Shown here: piece after piece, positions 5,639-6,623 of the stretch
Layout of the letters: every line of letters begins with the position of its first letter
How positions within the stretch are numbered: position 1 is the first letter of the stretch
DNA from: Longimicrobiales bacterium
GTDB lineage: Bacteria; Gemmatimonadota; Gemmatimonadetes; Longimicrobiales; Gaopeijiaceae
Assembly: GCA_022428035.1 (NCBI GenBank)
Contig: JAKMDG010000413.1
Span: forward strand, 1 to 6,623
DNA: 6,623 bases
Direction of reading: 5' to 3'
The notes under the pieces: model-generated
Seen by the model: the letters and a program-made list of their open reading frames with translations, nothing else
Told to the model about the DNA's origin: nothing
Database searches by the model: none
Translations under genes and position numbers: made by a program

Positions 5639-6623
5639 ATGACGCGAACGACCGCACTCTTCGGCGCCCTGCTTCTGCTCGGGGGCTGCGCCTCCGGCAC
5701 GGACGACGGGGCGACCACCTCCGACGTTGTATCGGGTGGTGTCCCCACCTTCACCGTCGATCCGACGTGGCCTCGGACCATGCCCAACGACTGGATCATG
5801 GGCTCGATCACGGCAGTGTTCGTCGATGCCCAGGATCACGTCTGGGTCACGCACCTACCGGAGACGCTCACGCCGGAGGAGATCTCCGCGGTGCAGGATC
5901 CACCTATGGGCCTCTGCTGTCGTCCGGCCCCGGTTGTCGTCGAGTTCGATCAGGATGGAAACGTCGTTCAGGGGTGGGGTGACCCGGCGACCCAGGACGT
6001 CTCCGAATTCCCCCGCAATGCGCATGGGCTCTTCGTCGATCACCAGAACAACGTCTGGGTCGGCACCTACCGTCATCACCGCGTGATGAAGTTCACCCGC
6101 TCCGGTGAGTTCCTCATGCAGATCGGAGAGTACGACGTTACCGGGGGTAATGCAGATACCGAGCTCCTCGGTGGCCCTGCGGGCATCTGGGTGGATCCCG
6201 GAACGAACGAAGTGTTCATTGCAGACGGCTATCGTAATCGTCGAGTCGTCGTCTTCGACGGTGCCACCGGCGCGTATCTCAGGCACTGGGGCGCCTACGG
6301 CGAGGAGCCTCAGGATCAGTACGAGTACGACTTCGGCAGTGAGGCGCACGCATCTGTGCCCCCGACCCAGATGTCGACGGTCCATGGACTAGTAGGATCG
6401 AACGACGGTCTGATCTACGTTGCGGACCGCCGTGGAAACCGGATCCAGGTCTTCCAGCAGGACGGTACATTCGTAACCGAGAAGATTATCGAACCTCGGA
6501 CCCTCGCCTCCGGCTCCGCCTTCGTGATCCAGCTCTCTCCAGATGCGGATCAGGAGTGGCTGTATCTAGCCGACGGAACCAACCACAAGGTATGGGTGCT
6601 GCGGCGCAGCGATCTCGAGGTCG
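5639..6623 (+). CDS. NHL-repeat beta-propeller lipoprotein, peptidyl-alpha-hydroxyglycine lyase-like (3' end outside the window)
   Basis: The frame runs from the ATG at 5639 to the right edge without a stop, giving 328 visible residues. The N-terminus MTRTTALFGALLLLGGC is a lipoprotein signal with lipobox LGGC, so C17 would be lipidated and the protein held in the envelope. Propeller blades follow: SITAVFVDAQDHVWVTH (56-72), VVEFDQDGNVVQGWG (100-114), AHGLFVDHQNNVWVGTYRHHRVMKFTRSGEFLMQIG (128-163), GPAGIWVDPGTNEVFIADGYRNRRVVVFDGATGAYLRHWG (179-218), VHGLVGSNDGLIYVADRRGNRIQVFQQDGTFV (248-279) and LYLADGTNHKVWVL (308-321). H129, Y198 and H249 line up with zinc-ligand histidines and the catalytic tyrosine of the peptidylglycine amidating lyase domain as I recall it. 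Adjacent C93-C94 may bond. The ATG is chosen because it opens directly on the signal peptide; the ribosome site is weak. Lyase activity is unproven, and many relatives are simply annotated as NHL proteins. Confidence 0.88.
   Translation, partial: MTRTTALFGALLLLGGCASGTDDGATTSDVVSGGVPTFTVDPTWPRTMPNDWIMGSITAVFVDAQDHVWVTHLPETLTPEEISAVQDPPMGLCCRPAPVVVEFDQDGNVVQGWGDPATQDVSEFPRNAHGLFVDHQNNVWVGTYRHHRVMKFTRSGEFLMQIGEYDVTGGNADTELLGGPAGIWVDPGTNEVFIADGYRNRRVVVFDGATGAYLRHWGAYGEEPQDQYEYDFGSEAHASVPPTQMSTVHGLVGSNDGLIYVADRRGNRIQVFQQDGTFVTEKIIEPRTLASGSAFVIQLSPDADQEWLYLADGTNHKVWVLRRSDLEV

Overview
The window is ordinary-looking, GC-rich bacterial coding DNA (roughly 60-65% G+C by eye). It holds five protein genes and almost no spare sequence; I see no RNA genes, mobile elements or CRISPR array. 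The gene families are a TolB-propeller/amidohydrolase fusion, a CaiB/BaiF CoA-transferase, an Rnf/Nqr-D-like membrane protein with a Cys-rich tail, a membrane-anchored SUMF1-domain protein and an NHL-repeat lipoprotein. From memory this mix is common in Gemmatimonadota, Acidobacteriota and related, often marine, Gram-negative lineages. That assignment is inference; nothing in the window fixes the taxon.

Layout. Left block, plus strand: the C-terminal part of a large amidohydrolase (open at the left edge, ending at 1654) is followed after 4 bases by a type III CoA-transferase (GTG start at 1659, ending at 2855), an apparent two-gene operon. Middle block, minus strand: an RnfD/NqrB-like integral membrane protein (5470 to 3890) and a SUMF1-domain protein (3893 to 2895), whose stop and start overlap as GTGA and are therefore probably translationally coupled. 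The two blocks converge at 2856-2894, where a 12-bp hairpin contains both stop codons. Right block, plus strand: an NHL beta-propeller lipoprotein starts at 5639 and runs off the right edge. It is divergent from the membrane gene across a 168-base gap that carries several dyads.

Functions. The left operon looks catabolic: hydrolysis of a peptide-like or cyclic amide substrate, and CoA transfer to an organic acid. The substrates cannot be read from the sequence. The most unusual part is the minus-strand pair. The membrane protein resembles the NqrB/RnfD flavin-binding subunit, but no other Rnf or Nqr subunit is in the window. Its C-terminal extension has four cysteine pairs, each spaced exactly eight residues apart, like Sel1-like/Hcp repeats. 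Its coupled partner is a periplasm-facing SUMF1-fold protein that lacks the cysteines of true formylglycine-generating enzymes. The two may form an envelope redox or assembly module (inference). The NHL lipoprotein would also face the periplasm or outer membrane and resembles the lyase half of peptidylglycine amidating enzymes.
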